This document shows positions 34,751 to 43,983 of a stretch of 64,000 nucleotides of DNA, piece after piece (position 1 is the first letter of the stretch; every line of letters starts with the position of its first letter). Source of the stretch: Betaproteobacteria bacterium Ga0077523. Lineage in GTDB: Bacteria > Pseudomonadota > Gammaproteobacteria > Burkholderiales > Ga0077523. The notes under the pieces were generated by a model that ran no database searches, was not told where the DNA came from, and was given only the letters and a program-made list of their open reading frames with translations. Both the position numbers and the translations under genes were made by a program. Where the stretch lies: NCBI GenBank assembly GCA_001464695.1, contig LNDQ01000098.1:1-64000 (forward strand). The letters are read 5' to 3'.

Positions 34751-35605
34751 ATGCGAACTCCATGCCTTCTCCTCCTCGGTGCAATCCTCTCTTCGAACGC
34801 GCTGGCTGCCGGACCCGGCGACCGGCTCTACGCCACCGGCGGCGTGACCCAGATCGAAGGCTCCGCCGGCGGCGGCTTGACGCCCTGGGCGGTCATCGCC
34901 GGCTACGGTACCGACAAGCAGGTTGGCGTCACCGCCTTCTATACGCGTGCCGACCCCACCGATTTCGACCTGAACGCCATGGGCGTGGCTGTTGGCATCT
35001 ACGACCGCGTCGAGGTTTCCTATGCCCGTCAGGAACTTGGGCTCGGCACGACGGTGCCCGGTCAGTCCATCGCCATGGACGTGGTCGGACTCAAGGTGAA
35101 GGTCCTGGGCGATGCCGTCTACGACCAGGACCGCTGGTATCCGCAGATCGCCGTGGGCGCGCAGTACAAGCACAACCTCGACATGGCCGTGCCGACCCTG
35201 CTGGGTGCGAAGGACGGTTCCGGAGTCGACTTGTACGTGGCGGCGACGAAGGTCTGGCTGGGCGCTTTTTTCGGTCGCAGCCTGCTGCTGAACGGCACCC
35301 TGCGATCCACGAGCGCGAACCAGCTCGGGTTGCTGGGCTTCGGCGGCGACCTGAACGGGGAGCGCCGTTACATGCCGGAGGTTTCCGCGGCGGTGCTGGT
35401 GACCGATCGCATCGCCGTCGGTGCGGAGTATCGCGTCAAGCCCGACAACCTGAGCGCGTTCGCCGAGGACGACTTCAAGGATATCTTCGTGGCCTGGTTC
35501 CCCTGCAAGCGATTCTCGCTCTCCGCGGCCTATGTGCAATTCGGGACCATCGCCGACAAGCAGAACCAGAACGCGATCTACATCTCGGGGCAGCTCAACT
35601 TCTAG
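34751..35605 (+). CDS. DUF3034 outer-membrane beta-barrel protein
   Basis: A 284-residue protein with a signal peptide (residues 1-19, cleavage at NALAA). The body is alternating beta-strand with aromatic girdles and ends in a terminal aromatic (SGQLNF), typical of outer-membrane barrels. Motifs such as GGVTQIEGSAGGGLTPWA and GDAVYDQDRWYPQIAVGAQYK match the DUF3034 family. Function is unknown. It is divergent from the exported truncated haemoglobin-cupredoxin pair, 105 bases apart, and so probably shares a promoter region and a physiological role with them. Confidence 0.85.
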   Translation: MRTPCLLLLGAILSSNALAAGPGDRLYATGGVTQIEGSAGGGLTPWAVIAGYGTDKQVGVTAFYTRADPTDFDLNAMGVAVGIYDRVEVSYARQELGLGTTVPGQSIAMDVVGLKVKVLGDAVYDQDRWYPQIAVGAQYKHNLDMAVPTLLGAKDGSGVDLYVAATKVWLGAFFGRSLLLNGTLRSTSANQLGLLGFGGDLNGERRYMPEVSAAVLVTDRIAVGAEYRVKPDNLSAFAEDDFKDIFVAWFPCKRFSLSAAYVQFGTIADKQNQNAIYISGQLNF

Positions 35606-35699
35606 GTGGTGCGGCCGGCGTGGCGCCCAGAGCATCGTGGTGCATGGGCCGCTGGCGCAAAAGGACGGGTCGAATCGTCAGCGCCGGTAGAATGGCGGC

Positions 35700-36656
35700 G
35701 TGACTTCCGAGTTCGACCTGATCCGGCGCTTCTTCTCGCCACCCACCCGTCATACCTTGCTCGCGGGCGGTGACGATGCCGCGCTCGTGTCCGTCGCGCC
35801 AGGGCAGGCGCTCGCGGTCTCGACCGACATGCTGGTGGTGGGGCGCCATTTTCTCGCCGATGCCGATCCCGGCGGCGTCGGTCACAAGTCGCTTGCGGTG
35901 AATCTCTCCGACATGGCGGCCATGGGTGCGCTGCCGCGGTGGGCGACGTTGTCGCTCGCGCTGCCCGATGCGGACGAACGCTGGGTGGGTGCGTTCATGA
36001 GCGGATTCCTGGACCTCGCCGCACAGCACGACGTCGATCTGATCGGCGGTGACACGACCCGCGGGCCGCTCACGATCTGCGTGCAGATCATGGGGGAGAT
36101 CGCGGTCGGTGCGGCCCTGCGTCGCGATTCTGCGGGACCAGGGGACGATCTGTGGGTGTCGGGCACCGTCGGCGATGCTGCGCTCGCACTGGCGGCACGA
36201 CGCCGCGAGATCGCCTTGAGTCCGGCACAGCGCACCTGCGCCGACGCAAGGCTCGACCGCCCGGCACCGAGAGTTGCACTCGGGCGCGCTCTGGTCGGCA
36301 AGGCCAGAGCCTGCATCGACGTTTCCGACGGCCTCGTCGCAGACGTCGGCCATATCGCCGAGCGTTCCGGAGTCCGTGCCGTGATCGACTGGTCGCGCGT
36401 GCCGCTGTCCACGATGGCGAGTGCACTGCGCGACGACCCGGTGATGCGCCGGGCAGCCTTGAGCGGTGGCGACGATTACGAACTGGCGTTCACCGCGCCG
36501 CCTGACGCGCGTGGCGCGATCCTGGCGGCGGGTGAACGCACCGGCGTTGCCGTCACCCGCATCGGACAGGTCGAGGCGGGCGCGGGCGTGCAGGTGCAGG
36601 ATGGCGGAGGTCGCGCCGTTGAAATGGTGGGGGCGGGCTTTGACCACTTCGGCTGA
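35700..36656 (+). CDS. thiL: Thiamine-monophosphate kinase
   Basis: A 318-residue ATP-dependent kinase making thiamine pyrophosphate. It has the ThiL blocks SEFDLIRRFF, GDDAALV, STDMLVVGRHF, HKSLAVNLSDMAAMGA, GGDTTRGP and CIDVSDGLVADVGHIAERS. The start is a GTG at 35700, which gives the family N-terminus. pgpA begins 10 bases after the stop, and thiL-pgpA-pncC is a conserved order. Confidence 0.96.
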   Translation: MTSEFDLIRRFFSPPTRHTLLAGGDDAALVSVAPGQALAVSTDMLVVGRHFLADADPGGVGHKSLAVNLSDMAAMGALPRWATLSLALPDADERWVGAFMSGFLDLAAQHDVDLIGGDTTRGPLTICVQIMGEIAVGAALRRDSAGPGDDLWVSGTVGDAALALAARRREIALSPAQRTCADARLDRPAPRVALGRALVGKARACIDVSDGLVADVGHIAERSGVRAVIDWSRVPLSTMASALRDDPVMRRAALSGGDDYELAFTAPPDARGAILAAGERTGVAVTRIGQVEAGAGVQVQDGGGRAVEMVGAGFDHFG

Positions 36657-36666
36657 GCTCATCCCG

Positions 36667-37152
36667 ATGCGCCCCGACGTGCGCTTCCTGCTGGCGCATC
36701 CGGCGCACTTCGTCGCGTTCGGCTTCGGCTCGGGGCTCGCGCGCACGGCGCCGGGGACCGTCGGAACGCTCGTGGCGTTCCCGATCTTCTGGGTCCTGCA
36801 TCCCCGCATCCCCGATGCGTGGTTCCTGGCGCTGTTGATCGTCCTGTTCCTGGTCGGCGTCTGGGCGTGCGAGCGCACCGGCCGGGACCTCGGCGTGCAC
36901 GATCACGGCGGCATGGTGTTCGACGAGATCGTCGCGTTCCTGCTGGTGTTGTTCATGCTGCCGCAGGACCTGCCATGGCAGGCGTTCGGTTTTCTGCTGT
37001 TTCGCCTGTTCGATATCGTGAAGCCGATACCCATCCGCTACTACGATCGCACGGTGCGCAGCGGCTTCGGCGTGATGCTGGACGATCTGATCGCCGCGTT
37101 CTACGCGCTGCTCGTACTGGCGGCGTGGAAGATCACAATGTCGACACCATGA
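36667..37152 (+). CDS. pgpA: Phosphatidylglycerophosphatase A
   Basis: A 161-residue inner-membrane phosphatase removing phosphate from phosphatidylglycerophosphate. Family blocks are GFGSGLARTAPGTVGTL, HDHGGMVFDEIVAF and FRLFDIVKPIPIRYYDR plus GFGVMLDDLIAAFYA, with several hydrophobic helices. The ATG at 36667 is chosen; a TTG about nine codons earlier would overlap thiL. Its stop overlaps the pncC start (ATGA). Confidence 0.95.
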   Translation: MRPDVRFLLAHPAHFVAFGFGSGLARTAPGTVGTLVAFPIFWVLHPRIPDAWFLALLIVLFLVGVWACERTGRDLGVHDHGGMVFDEIVAFLLVLFMLPQDLPWQAFGFLLFRLFDIVKPIPIRYYDRTVRSGFGVMLDDLIAAFYALLVLAAWKITMSTP

Positions 37153-37652
37153 ACGATCCGGAATTGCTGGCACTGTCCGAACGGCTGGGCCGGGCGCTGA
37201 GCGCCCTGGGCGCACGGCTGGTCACGGCCGAATCCTGCACCGGCGGCTGGATCGGCGAGGTGGTGACGATGGTGCCCGGCAGCTCGGGCTGGTACGACCG
37301 CGGCTTCATCACCTACAGCAACGCTGCCAAGCGTGCGGTGCTCGGCGTGTCGGCCCAGACACTGCTCGCCCAGGGTGCGGTGTCCGAGGCGACGGTGCTC
37401 GAGATGGTCGATGGCGCGCTGCGGTTGAGCGGCGCCGAGTTCGCGGTGGCCGTGAGCGGGGTAGCGGGGCCGGGCGGTGGTACGCCGGACAAGCCGATCG
37501 GCACCGTCTGCATTGCGTGGGGGACCCTCGGTGGTGGCCGCGAATCGCGTACCTTCCGCTTCGCCGGTGACCGGGAAGCGGTACGCCGGCAGTCCGTGAT
37601 TGCCGCCATCGAAGGCGCGATAGGGTGGACCGAGCGCCCGATGACGGCGTAG
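37149..37652 (+). CDS. pncC: Nicotinamide-nucleotide amidase (CinA C-terminal domain)
   Basis: A 167-residue stand-alone CinA C-domain enzyme that deamidates NMN to NaMN. It has LVTAESCTGGWIGEVVT with the catalytic Ser, SGWYDRGFITYSNAAKR, GAVSEATVLEM and AVAVSGVAGPGGGTPDKPIGTV. It overlaps pgpA by 4 bases. The following signalling gene starts 23 bases after its stop. Confidence 0.95.
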   Translation: MNDPELLALSERLGRALSALGARLVTAESCTGGWIGEVVTMVPGSSGWYDRGFITYSNAAKRAVLGVSAQTLLAQGAVSEATVLEMVDGALRLSGAEFAVAVSGVAGPGGGTPDKPIGTVCIAWGTLGGGRESRTFRFAGDREAVRRQSVIAAIEGAIGWTERPMTA

Positions 37653-37675
37653 CAGCGACCCGCGTGCGATCGACG

Positions 37676-40249
37676 ATGAGCGAGACCGATCTCACGCTGT
37701 TCCAGAACAACCCCTACCCGATGTGGGTGTACGAGGTCGCGACGCGGCGCTTCCTCGTGGTGAATGCCGCCGCTGTCCGGCAATACAGGTACTCCCGCGA
37801 GGAGTTCGCGCGGATGACCCTCGAGGACATCCGACCCGAATCGGAGTTGCCGCGGCTCGCGGCGTTTCTCGCGCAGGGACTGTCGGGTGTCGCCGAGCCG
37901 ACCCTCTGGCTCCACCGCAAGAAGAGCGGCGAGCTGATGGACATGGAGATCGCTTCGCACGACTTTACGTTCGAGGGCAAGCCAGCGCGGATGGTGGTGG
38001 CGATCGACGTGACGCGGCGCACCCGCGCCGAAGCCGCGCTGCGGGCGAGCGAGGAGCGCTATCGCAAGATCGTGGACCTGTCGCCCGACGCGATCACGAT
38101 CCACGAGGAGGGGCGGTTCGTCTTCGCCAACGCGGCGACGGCGCGCCTGCTCGGTGTCGCGGATCCGGCGCAACTGATCGGCCGATCGCTGCTCGATTTC
38201 ATGCATCCCGACATCCACGAACAGGTGCAGGCGCGCTGGAAGCGGCTCTACGAGGATCGCGAAGTGGTCGAGCCCACCGATCTCAAGATGACGCGGCCGG
38301 ATGGCTCGGTGATCTACCTCGAGACGCGCGCGGCACCGCTTTACTGGGAAGGGCGGCCCGCGGCGCAGGTGGTGGCACGAGACACGACCGAGCGCCGCCA
38401 GCACGAGCAGAAGATCGCGCGCCTGAGCCGTATCCACGCCGTGCTGAGCGGCATCAACTCGGCGATCGTGCACATCCGCGAACGGCAGTCGCTGTTCGAG
38501 GAGGCCTGTCGCATCGCGGTGGAGCACGGGGGGTTCAGCAGCGCGTGGGCGGCGTTGCTCGATACTGCCAACGATCGGCTGATATCACGCGCCAATGCGG
38601 GCTTGCCGCTGCAATCCGGTACTGCCGGTGGCCCGGGGCCACCCCTAACTTACACACCGGCCGGTACCGCCGCAACGGCGCTGCGGACTCATGCCGCGGC
38701 CTTCGACAACGATATCGAAAGCTCACCGGAGGTTTCGTTCGTGCGACAGACTGCCATCGGCGTCGGTGCCAAGTCCGTGATCGCGCTCCCGCTGATGGTG
38801 GGCGGCGAAGCCGTGGGGGTGCTCGTTCTGTATGCGCCGGACCGCGGCTTCTTCGACGACGACGAGCTCCGCCTCCTGAACGAACTCGCTGCCGACATCT
38901 CCTTCAGCCTCGAATTCATCGCCACCTCGGAGAAGGTCGACTATCTCGCCTACTACGATCCGCTCACCGGCCTGCCCAATCGCAACCTGTTCTTCGATCG
39001 CATGGCCTACCTGCTGGGCGCGGCGGGACGCGAAGCGACCGGCGTGGCCCTGGTTCTGATCGATCTCGACCGCTTCCGCCAGGTGAACGACACGCTCGGC
39101 CGCAATGCCGGCGACGCCTTGCTGAACGCTGTCGCTCAGCGGCTCCGGCAATCGATCCGGGACCAGGATACCGTGGCGCGGGTCGGCTCGAACCGCTTCG
39201 CGCTGGCGGTTGCGGGGGTCGCGGATGCCGCGGACGCGGCCCACTTCGTCGAGTCGCGCGTGCGCGCTTGCTTCGACCGCAGTTTCACCCTGAATGGCGA
39301 GGAGGTGCGCATTGCCGCGACCGCCGGCATCGCGCTCTACCCCGCGGACGCCAATGGTGCCGAATCGGTCTTCGCGAACGCCGAAGCGGCGTTGCGTCGC
39401 GCCAAGCTACAGAGCGCGCCGTTCCTGTTCTATGGTCCGGAGATGAACGCGCGGGTCTCCGAGTCGTTGCGCCTCGAGACCAAGTTGCGGCGGGCGATCG
39501 AGAACGACGAACTGGTGCTGTGGTACCAGCCCAAGATCGATCTCGCCACGCGGCGGATGACGGGTTTCGAGGCCCTGATGCGATGGCAGGATCCGGAAAG
39601 CGGGATGGTTCCGCCTGCGGTGTTCATTCCGGTGATGGAGCAGACCGGACTGATCCTCGATGCAGGTGCCTGGGCGTTGTCGCAGGTGGCGCGCGACTGC
39701 CGGCTCTGCGGCGCGCGCGGACTCGCGCCCATGCGGATCGCGGTCAATGTCTCGCCGATCCAGTTGCGCCAGCGCGATTTCGTTGCGGGCGTACTCGCGG
39801 CGGCAGCCGAGATGACGCGCGCGGGCGGGCGGCTGGATCTCGAGATCACCGAGAGCATGGTGATGGAAGACATCAACGCCACCGTGAGCATGCTGCGCGA
39901 ACTCGGTGAGAATGGCGTGCGCGTGGCCGTCGACGATTTCGGCACCGGCTACTCGTCGCTTGCCTACATTGCACGGCTGCCGGTGCATGCGCTCAAGATC
40001 GATCGCAGCTTCGTGGTGGGCATGACGCAGAACGAACACAGCCTCGCCATCGTCCGCGCCATCATCTCGCTTGCCCGGTCGCTTGGCCTCAAGGTGATCG
40101 CCGAAGGCGTGGAAACCGAAGGCCAGGCCGGACTCCTGCAACGCCTCGAGTGCGACGAGATGCAGGGCTATCTCGTGAGCAGGCCGGTGCCGCCGGAGGA
40201 GGTCATCGAATTCCTGGCTCATTGGGCCGAGGGCGGCCCGGCCCGCTGA
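37676..40249 (+). CDS. PAS-PAS-GAF-GGDEF-EAL protein with degenerate GGDEF site
   Basis: An 857-residue soluble protein. Two PAS domains (about residues 8-115 and 125-245), a GAF domain (about 255-410), a GGDEF-fold domain (about 415-580) and an EAL domain (about 595-845). The GGDEF signature reads GSNRF at residues 504-508 (in ARVGSNRFALAV), so diguanylate cyclase activity is not expected. The EAL site is intact: GFEALMRW, LEITESMVMED, VDDFGTGYSSLAYIARLP and IAEGVETEGQ. The likely role is a c-di-GMP phosphodiesterase tuned by signals on PAS/GAF and perhaps by GTP on the dead GGDEF domain. No membrane segments. The start at 37676 is preferred to 37625, which overlaps pncC. Confidence 0.93.
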   Translation: MSETDLTLFQNNPYPMWVYEVATRRFLVVNAAAVRQYRYSREEFARMTLEDIRPESELPRLAAFLAQGLSGVAEPTLWLHRKKSGELMDMEIASHDFTFEGKPARMVVAIDVTRRTRAEAALRASEERYRKIVDLSPDAITIHEEGRFVFANAATARLLGVADPAQLIGRSLLDFMHPDIHEQVQARWKRLYEDREVVEPTDLKMTRPDGSVIYLETRAAPLYWEGRPAAQVVARDTTERRQHEQKIARLSRIHAVLSGINSAIVHIRERQSLFEEACRIAVEHGGFSSAWAALLDTANDRLISRANAGLPLQSGTAGGPGPPLTYTPAGTAATALRTHAAAFDNDIESSPEVSFVRQTAIGVGAKSVIALPLMVGGEAVGVLVLYAPDRGFFDDDELRLLNELAADISFSLEFIATSEKVDYLAYYDPLTGLPNRNLFFDRMAYLLGAAGREATGVALVLIDLDRFRQVNDTLGRNAGDALLNAVAQRLRQSIRDQDTVARVGSNRFALAVAGVADAADAAHFVESRVRACFDRSFTLNGEEVRIAATAGIALYPADANGAESVFANAEAALRRAKLQSAPFLFYGPEMNARVSESLRLETKLRRAIENDELVLWYQPKIDLATRRMTGFEALMRWQDPESGMVPPAVFIPVMEQTGLILDAGAWALSQVARDCRLCGARGLAPMRIAVNVSPIQLRQRDFVAGVLAAAAEMTRAGGRLDLEITESMVMEDINATVSMLRELGENGVRVAVDDFGTGYSSLAYIARLPVHALKIDRSFVVGMTQNEHSLAIVRAIISLARSLGLKVIAEGVETEGQAGLLQRLECDEMQGYLVSRPVPPEEVIEFLAHWAEGGPAR

Positions 40250-40258
40250 GGCGGCGTT

Positions 40259-40477
40259 TCAGTCGGATTGCGAGAAACGGCCACAGGCCGAATAGCGCCG
40301 CCACTTCGCCTCGAGGTAGGCGTCGAAGTATGCGGCGCGCGACAGCGGTGCTGTCGTTTCGCTCCAGGCCTGCGCTGCCAGGTAGCGCTCGTAGCCATCG
40401 TCGCCCGACCAGGCGCGGACGAAGCGCCAGCCGCGGGCAGCCAACCACCAGGCGAGATCGAGCAGCAATCGGGTCAT
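40259..40477 (-). CDS. Orphan YbdD/YjiX-like small protein
   Basis: A 72-residue protein that aligns with the CstA partner at 18341: SGDDGYERYLAAQ matches SGDDAYERYLKRH, and LSRAAYFDAYLEAKWRRY matches MTRQEFFKAEQDRKWDG. It lacks the terminal Cys-Cys and ends in CGRFSQSD. No CstA-like transporter is next to it; it lies just past the stop of the PAS-EAL gene on the other strand and downstream of the FHA-cyclase. No strong ribosome site. It may serve a transporter elsewhere or be a relic. Confidence 0.72.
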   Translation of the reverse strand: MTRLLLDLAWWLAARGWRFVRAWSGDDGYERYLAAQAWSETTAPLSRAAYFDAYLEAKWRRYSACGRFSQSD

Positions 40478-40505
40478 CGCAGCACGCCGATGAGGGATGC
40501 CGCGA

Positions 40506-41420
40506 TTATGCGCCGTCAGACCCGGTCACGCTGACGCAATCGTAGACGAGCACGTTCGGTCCGGGGTCCGACACCTCGTCGCCGAAGCCGATGAGGCCGC
40601 GGCCCGCGAGCACGTAGTCCTCGCGCTTCAGCAACACCAGGTCGGCGCCGTTCGGTCTTACGAAGGTGCCGTTGCTGCTCAAGTCCACCAGCACGAACTT
40701 GCCGTTGCGCACTTCGATGCGGGCATGCTGCCGCGAAGCGCGGGGTGCCGCGACCACGATGTCACTGGCCGCATCGCGGCCGATGCCGAGCGCGCCCTGG
40801 GTGAGGCGCCATTGGCGATCGCCGCAGGAAAGAGTCAGTTCTCGTGCCGCCATGCTGGCCACCGGCGCGACACCCTCAACCAGGGTCATGTCCTGACCCA
40901 GATCCCAGATCACTTCACACAGGCCGACCGCCTCGCTGCGACCCTTGAGCGCGGCTTCGCCCAGCGATCGCACGCTCATCCTGAGATATCCTGGCAGGGT
41001 CTCGCAGGCGCTGTCGCTCGAGAGGATCTGATGCGCCTTGGCGAGGCCGGCGATGCGTGCTGCCACGTTGACCGTGTCCCCGAAGACGTCGCCGTCGCGC
41101 TCCAGCACCGGTCCGGTGTGGAAACCGATGCGCACCGCGGGGCGGACATCGTCCTTGGAAGGCAGCGCACGCACGCTGCCCTGCATTTCCGCTGCCGCGC
41201 GCAGGGCCGTGCCTGCGTCGCCGAACACGCAAAGGACTTCGTCCCCGATGGTCTTCACCACCTTGCCGCCGAACTGGGAAGTGACGCTGCGCAGGGCGGC
41301 AAGGCAGGCTTCCACGCGCCGTAGCGCCTCGGCGTCGCCGAGCGCCTCGTACAGGCGAGTGCTGCCGGCGATGTCGGCGAACAGGACGGCGCGGTCGGCG
41401 ATCGAGTCCGAGGCGCTCAT
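40506..41420 (-). CDS. Class III adenylate cyclase with C-terminal FHA domain
   Basis: A 304-residue soluble protein. Residues 10-175 are a cyclase domain: metal Asp in VLFADIAGSTRL, Lys and second Asp in VVKTIGDEVLCVFG, and DVFGDTVNVAARIAG with the adenine-specifying Asp, the transition-state Asn and Arg. All expected residues are present, so cAMP production is likely. Residues 200-295 are an FHA domain: IGRDAASDIVV, SRQHARIE and DLSSNGTFV, the phospho-threonine binding set. The start overlaps the stop of the upstream kinase gene as ATGA. An FHA reader coupled to a Ser/Thr kinase suggests phosphorylation-controlled cAMP synthesis (inference). Confidence 0.92.
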   Translation of the reverse strand: MSASDSIADRAVLFADIAGSTRLYEALGDAEALRRVEACLAALRSVTSQFGGKVVKTIGDEVLCVFGDAGTALRAAAEMQGSVRALPSKDDVRPAVRIGFHTGPVLERDGDVFGDTVNVAARIAGLAKAHQILSSDSACETLPGYLRMSVRSLGEAALKGRSEAVGLCEVIWDLGQDMTLVEGVAPVASMAARELTLSCGDRQWRLTQGALGIGRDAASDIVVAAPRASRQHARIEVRNGKFVLVDLSSNGTFVRPNGADLVLLKREDYVLAGRGLIGFGDEVSDPGPNVLVYDCVSVTGSDGA

Positions 41421-43819
41421 CCGCCGTGGGACTTGATCGCGAGGACAGCCTGGTTGCGCAGCGTCTTCAACAGCGCCAGTTCCTCGGTCCCGAAGCGCAG
41501 CGTACGCGCACCGGCGCTGTCGCCGTAGAACATGCCCACCGGCTTCTTGTTGACGATGACCGGGAACAGCGCCAGCGAGCGTGCGCTGATGCTCTTGCGG
41601 TACCACGCCGGAATGTGGTCGCGGATCTTCTCGCCGTCCACGTCTTCGATGTAGATGTCCGCCCCCTGGCTGATGGAGGCGTGGAACACGTCCTTCGCCG
41701 CCGTGAGCGGGATCGTGAAGCCGCGCTTGATGATCGCGTCGACGTCTTCGCCGAAGCCGAAGCGACCCTTCAGGCCGCCGCTCGCCGCGTCACGCACGCA
41801 CAGCAGTACGCGCGTGAAGCCCATGCCGCGATACATGGTCTCGAGGATGATGCGCAGCACGTCGTTCAACGCGAAGTCGCCCACCAGTGCATTGGTGATG
41901 TCCTGGATGCCGGCGGTGAGGATCGCCTGGCGCTGGGTGGTGTCCTGGGCGCTGTCGGCCTGCACTTCGCGCACCGGCTCGACCAGCATGGTGGATTCCA
42001 TCGCGGCGGCGAGATCGTCGGTGGCCGATCCGGCACGGTCCTGCGGCGATTCGCCGGACCACTGCTGGGCCTGGCGAAAGAACGGACTGTTGGCGGTCTT
42101 GAGGTTGAGCACGGCCGAATCCCGGGCGATCTCCTTGACCGCACTCTGCACCGCACCTTTCAGGTGCTGATCGGTCACGCCGAGCCCTTCGCCGAAACGC
42201 CCCACGAGCGACTTCAGCTGATTGGCACGGTCCTCCGGGGCGGTGTCGCGGATCACACCGACGATCTGGGTCGAGAGCTCCGAGAGCGCACGCAGCCGTT
42301 CGGTCTCATTGGCCGGCTTGCGCACCTTGGCGTCCTCGATGGTGCGCATGCTGCCGATCAGTTTCTCGGGGAAATTCCAGGAGCGCGCGATGCCGATGCC
42401 GAGGTCGTCGAACGACAGCCCCAGCACCTGGGTCGCGGCAACGTTGGCTGCCGTGCCGCGTGCGGTGAGCTTCTGGATCTCGAGGTGCTCCTCGTGGAAG
42501 TAGAATGCCACGAGCAGCCGGCCGAGGTTGTGGAACATCGCGCAGATGAATCCCTCTTCCCCGTCGCGGATGCCGGCCTTGGACACCAGCTCGCGCGCCA
42601 CCACGCCGCTGAAGAACGACGACAGGACTTCGTCCTTCAGGTCCGAGGCCTGCGCCTTGTTCTGCAGGTGCTCGAACAGCATCAATGTCAGCGCGATCGA
42701 GCGGATCTGGTCGAACCCCAACACCATGATCGCCCGCGAGATGGTACTGATGGTGCCGCCGAACTGGCCGAAATAGGCCGTGTTCACGAGCTTGAGCAGC
42801 TTGTTGGTGAGCGCGAAGTCCTTGAGGATGCTGCCGGACAGTGCCGCCACCCCTTCCTTGTCGGACGCGGTCGCCTTGTTGACCGCGCTGATGGTGTTGG
42901 ACAGCGCCGGGAAGTCGCTCTTGTGCCGCATGCGGCGCAGCAGGAACTCGAGCGTGCCCTGGGTGCCTTCGGCACCGGCCATGGCCGCAGGTTCGGGTGT
43001 CAGGTAGGCGGCCAGCGCATCGGCCATCTGCTGCGCCGACTCGAAGCGCTCACGCGGGTCCTTCGCGATTGCCCGCATCACGATGGCCTCGAGGCGTTCG
43101 TCCACTTCGGAAGCGATCTGCGACGGCGGCGTGAAGGGGATGTTCGCCAGCTTGTGCAGCACCTCGAACACCGTGTTGCCGCTGACCGCAGGCCGGCCCA
43201 CCAGCATCTCGTAGAGCACCATGCCGGCCGAGAACACGTCGGAGCGGGCGGTGAACGCACGGTCGGTGGCGTATTCGGGTGCCATGTAGGCGGGGGTGCC
43301 GTGGAACCCGGCATCGCCCGGGTCCTCGCCGGACAGCAGCGAGGCGATGCCGAAGTCCATGACGCGGGCGATGCCGTCGTCGGTGATCATCACGTTGCCC
43401 GGCTTGATGTCCCGGTGCACCACACCCTTCTGGTGGGCGAAATGGATCGCCTTCAGGATCTGCACAGCCAGTTCGGCCGCCCGGGCTGGCGCCAGCTTGC
43501 CGGATGCGCGGATCACGGCGCTCAGCGTGCGGCCGGCCACGAACTCGAACACCAGGTAGGGCTTCTGGCCGTCCTGGCCGGCGTCGAATAGGGTCACGAT
43601 ATTGGGGTGCGCGAGGCGGCTCACCATCACCGCTTCGGCGAGCAGGGCCTTGACCGGCCCGGCGTCGCGCTGGCCATCCATGCTCAGGGTCTTGATGGCG
43701 ACGTCGCGCTGCAACTGGGGGTCGTGGGCCAGCCAGACCTCGCCCTGGGCGCCGCGGCCGAGAGCCTTCCGGACCTCGAATCGGGCGATTTTCGACGCGG
43801 TGGCAGGGAGGGCGGCCAT
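41417..43819 (-). CDS. Ser/Thr protein kinase fused to HDOD and GAF domains
   Basis: An 800-residue protein. The kinase domain (about residues 12-275) has GRGAQGEV, Lys43 in VAIKTL, the catalytic loop [11 protein letters not shown] (Asp137), the DFG Asp155 and a substrate loop with [10 protein letters not shown]; it looks active. An HDOD domain follows (about 300-500; [37 protein letters not shown]). The C-terminal 150 residues form a GAF domain ([48 protein letters not shown]). There are no membrane helices, so the kinase is cytoplasmic, unlike PASTA kinases. The start at 43819 is preceded by gaagg; a longer frame reaches 43960. The gene faces recA and is coupled to the FHA-cyclase downstream. 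Confidence 0.92.
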   Translation of the reverse strand: MAALPATASKIARFEVRKALGRGAQGEVWLAHDPQLQRDVAIKTLSMDGQRDAGPVKALLAEAVMVSRLAHPNIVTLFDAGQDGQKPYLVFEFVAGRTLSAVIRASGKLAPARAAELAVQILKAIHFAHQKGVVHRDIKPGNVMITDDGIARVMDFGIASLLSGEDPGDAGFHGTPAYMAPEYATDRAFTARSDVFSAGMVLYEMLVGRPAVSGNTVFEVLHKLANIPFTPPSQIASEVDERLEAIVMRAIAKDPRERFESAQQMADALAAYLTPEPAAMAGAEGTQGTLEFLLRRMRHKSDFPALSNTISAVNKATASDKEGVAALSGSILKDFALTNKLLKLVNTAYFGQFGGTISTISRAIMVLGFDQIRSIALTLMLFEHLQNKAQASDLKDEVLSSFFSGVVARELVSKAGIRDGEEGFICAMFHNLGRLLVAFYFHEEHLEIQKLTARGTAANVAATQVLGLSFDDLGIGIARSWNFPEKLIGSMRTIEDAKVRKPANETERLRALSELSTQIVGVIRDTAPEDRANQLKSLVGRFGEGLGVTDQHLKGAVQSAVKEIARDSAVLNLKTANSPFFRQAQQWSGESPQDRAGSATDDLAAAMESTMLVEPVREVQADSAQDTTQRQAILTAGIQDITNALVGDFALNDVLRIILETMYRGMGFTRVLLCVRDAASGGLKGRFGFGEDVDAIIKRGFTIPLTAAKDVFHASISQGADIYIEDVDGEKIRDHIPAWYRKSISARSLALFPVIVNKKPVGMFYGDSAGARTLRFGTEELALLKTLRNQAVLAIKSHGG

Positions 43820-43946
43820 GGCCTTCGTCAACGGCAAACGGGGCGTGTTCTTTAACCGGAACGGACCCCGATCGCAGCCCAAATTCAAGGGGCAGGTCGT
43901 TGAATAAAAGGGACAAAGCCGGCTCGTTCGAGTGCATGCCTTGTGC

Positions 43947-43972
43947 CATAATGCGGCCATACCTACAGGAGA
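43947..43972 (+). promoter_or_regulatory. Possible recA -10 element and ribosome site
   Basis: cataat at 43947-43952 resembles a sigma70 -10 box; no good -35 is seen about 17 bases upstream. aggaga at 43967-43972 is the likely ribosome site, 11 bases before the recA ATG. I see no ctgt-N8-acag LexA box in the 164 bases between the kinase gene and recA. Confidence 0.35.
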
Positions 43973-43983
43973 CCAGTAAACCC

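Noticed and set aside
41426..43591. 721-codon open frame opposite the kinase-HDOD-GAF gene
   Set aside because: The minus-strand protein has complete kinase, HDOD and GAF motifs; the opposite frame has none.
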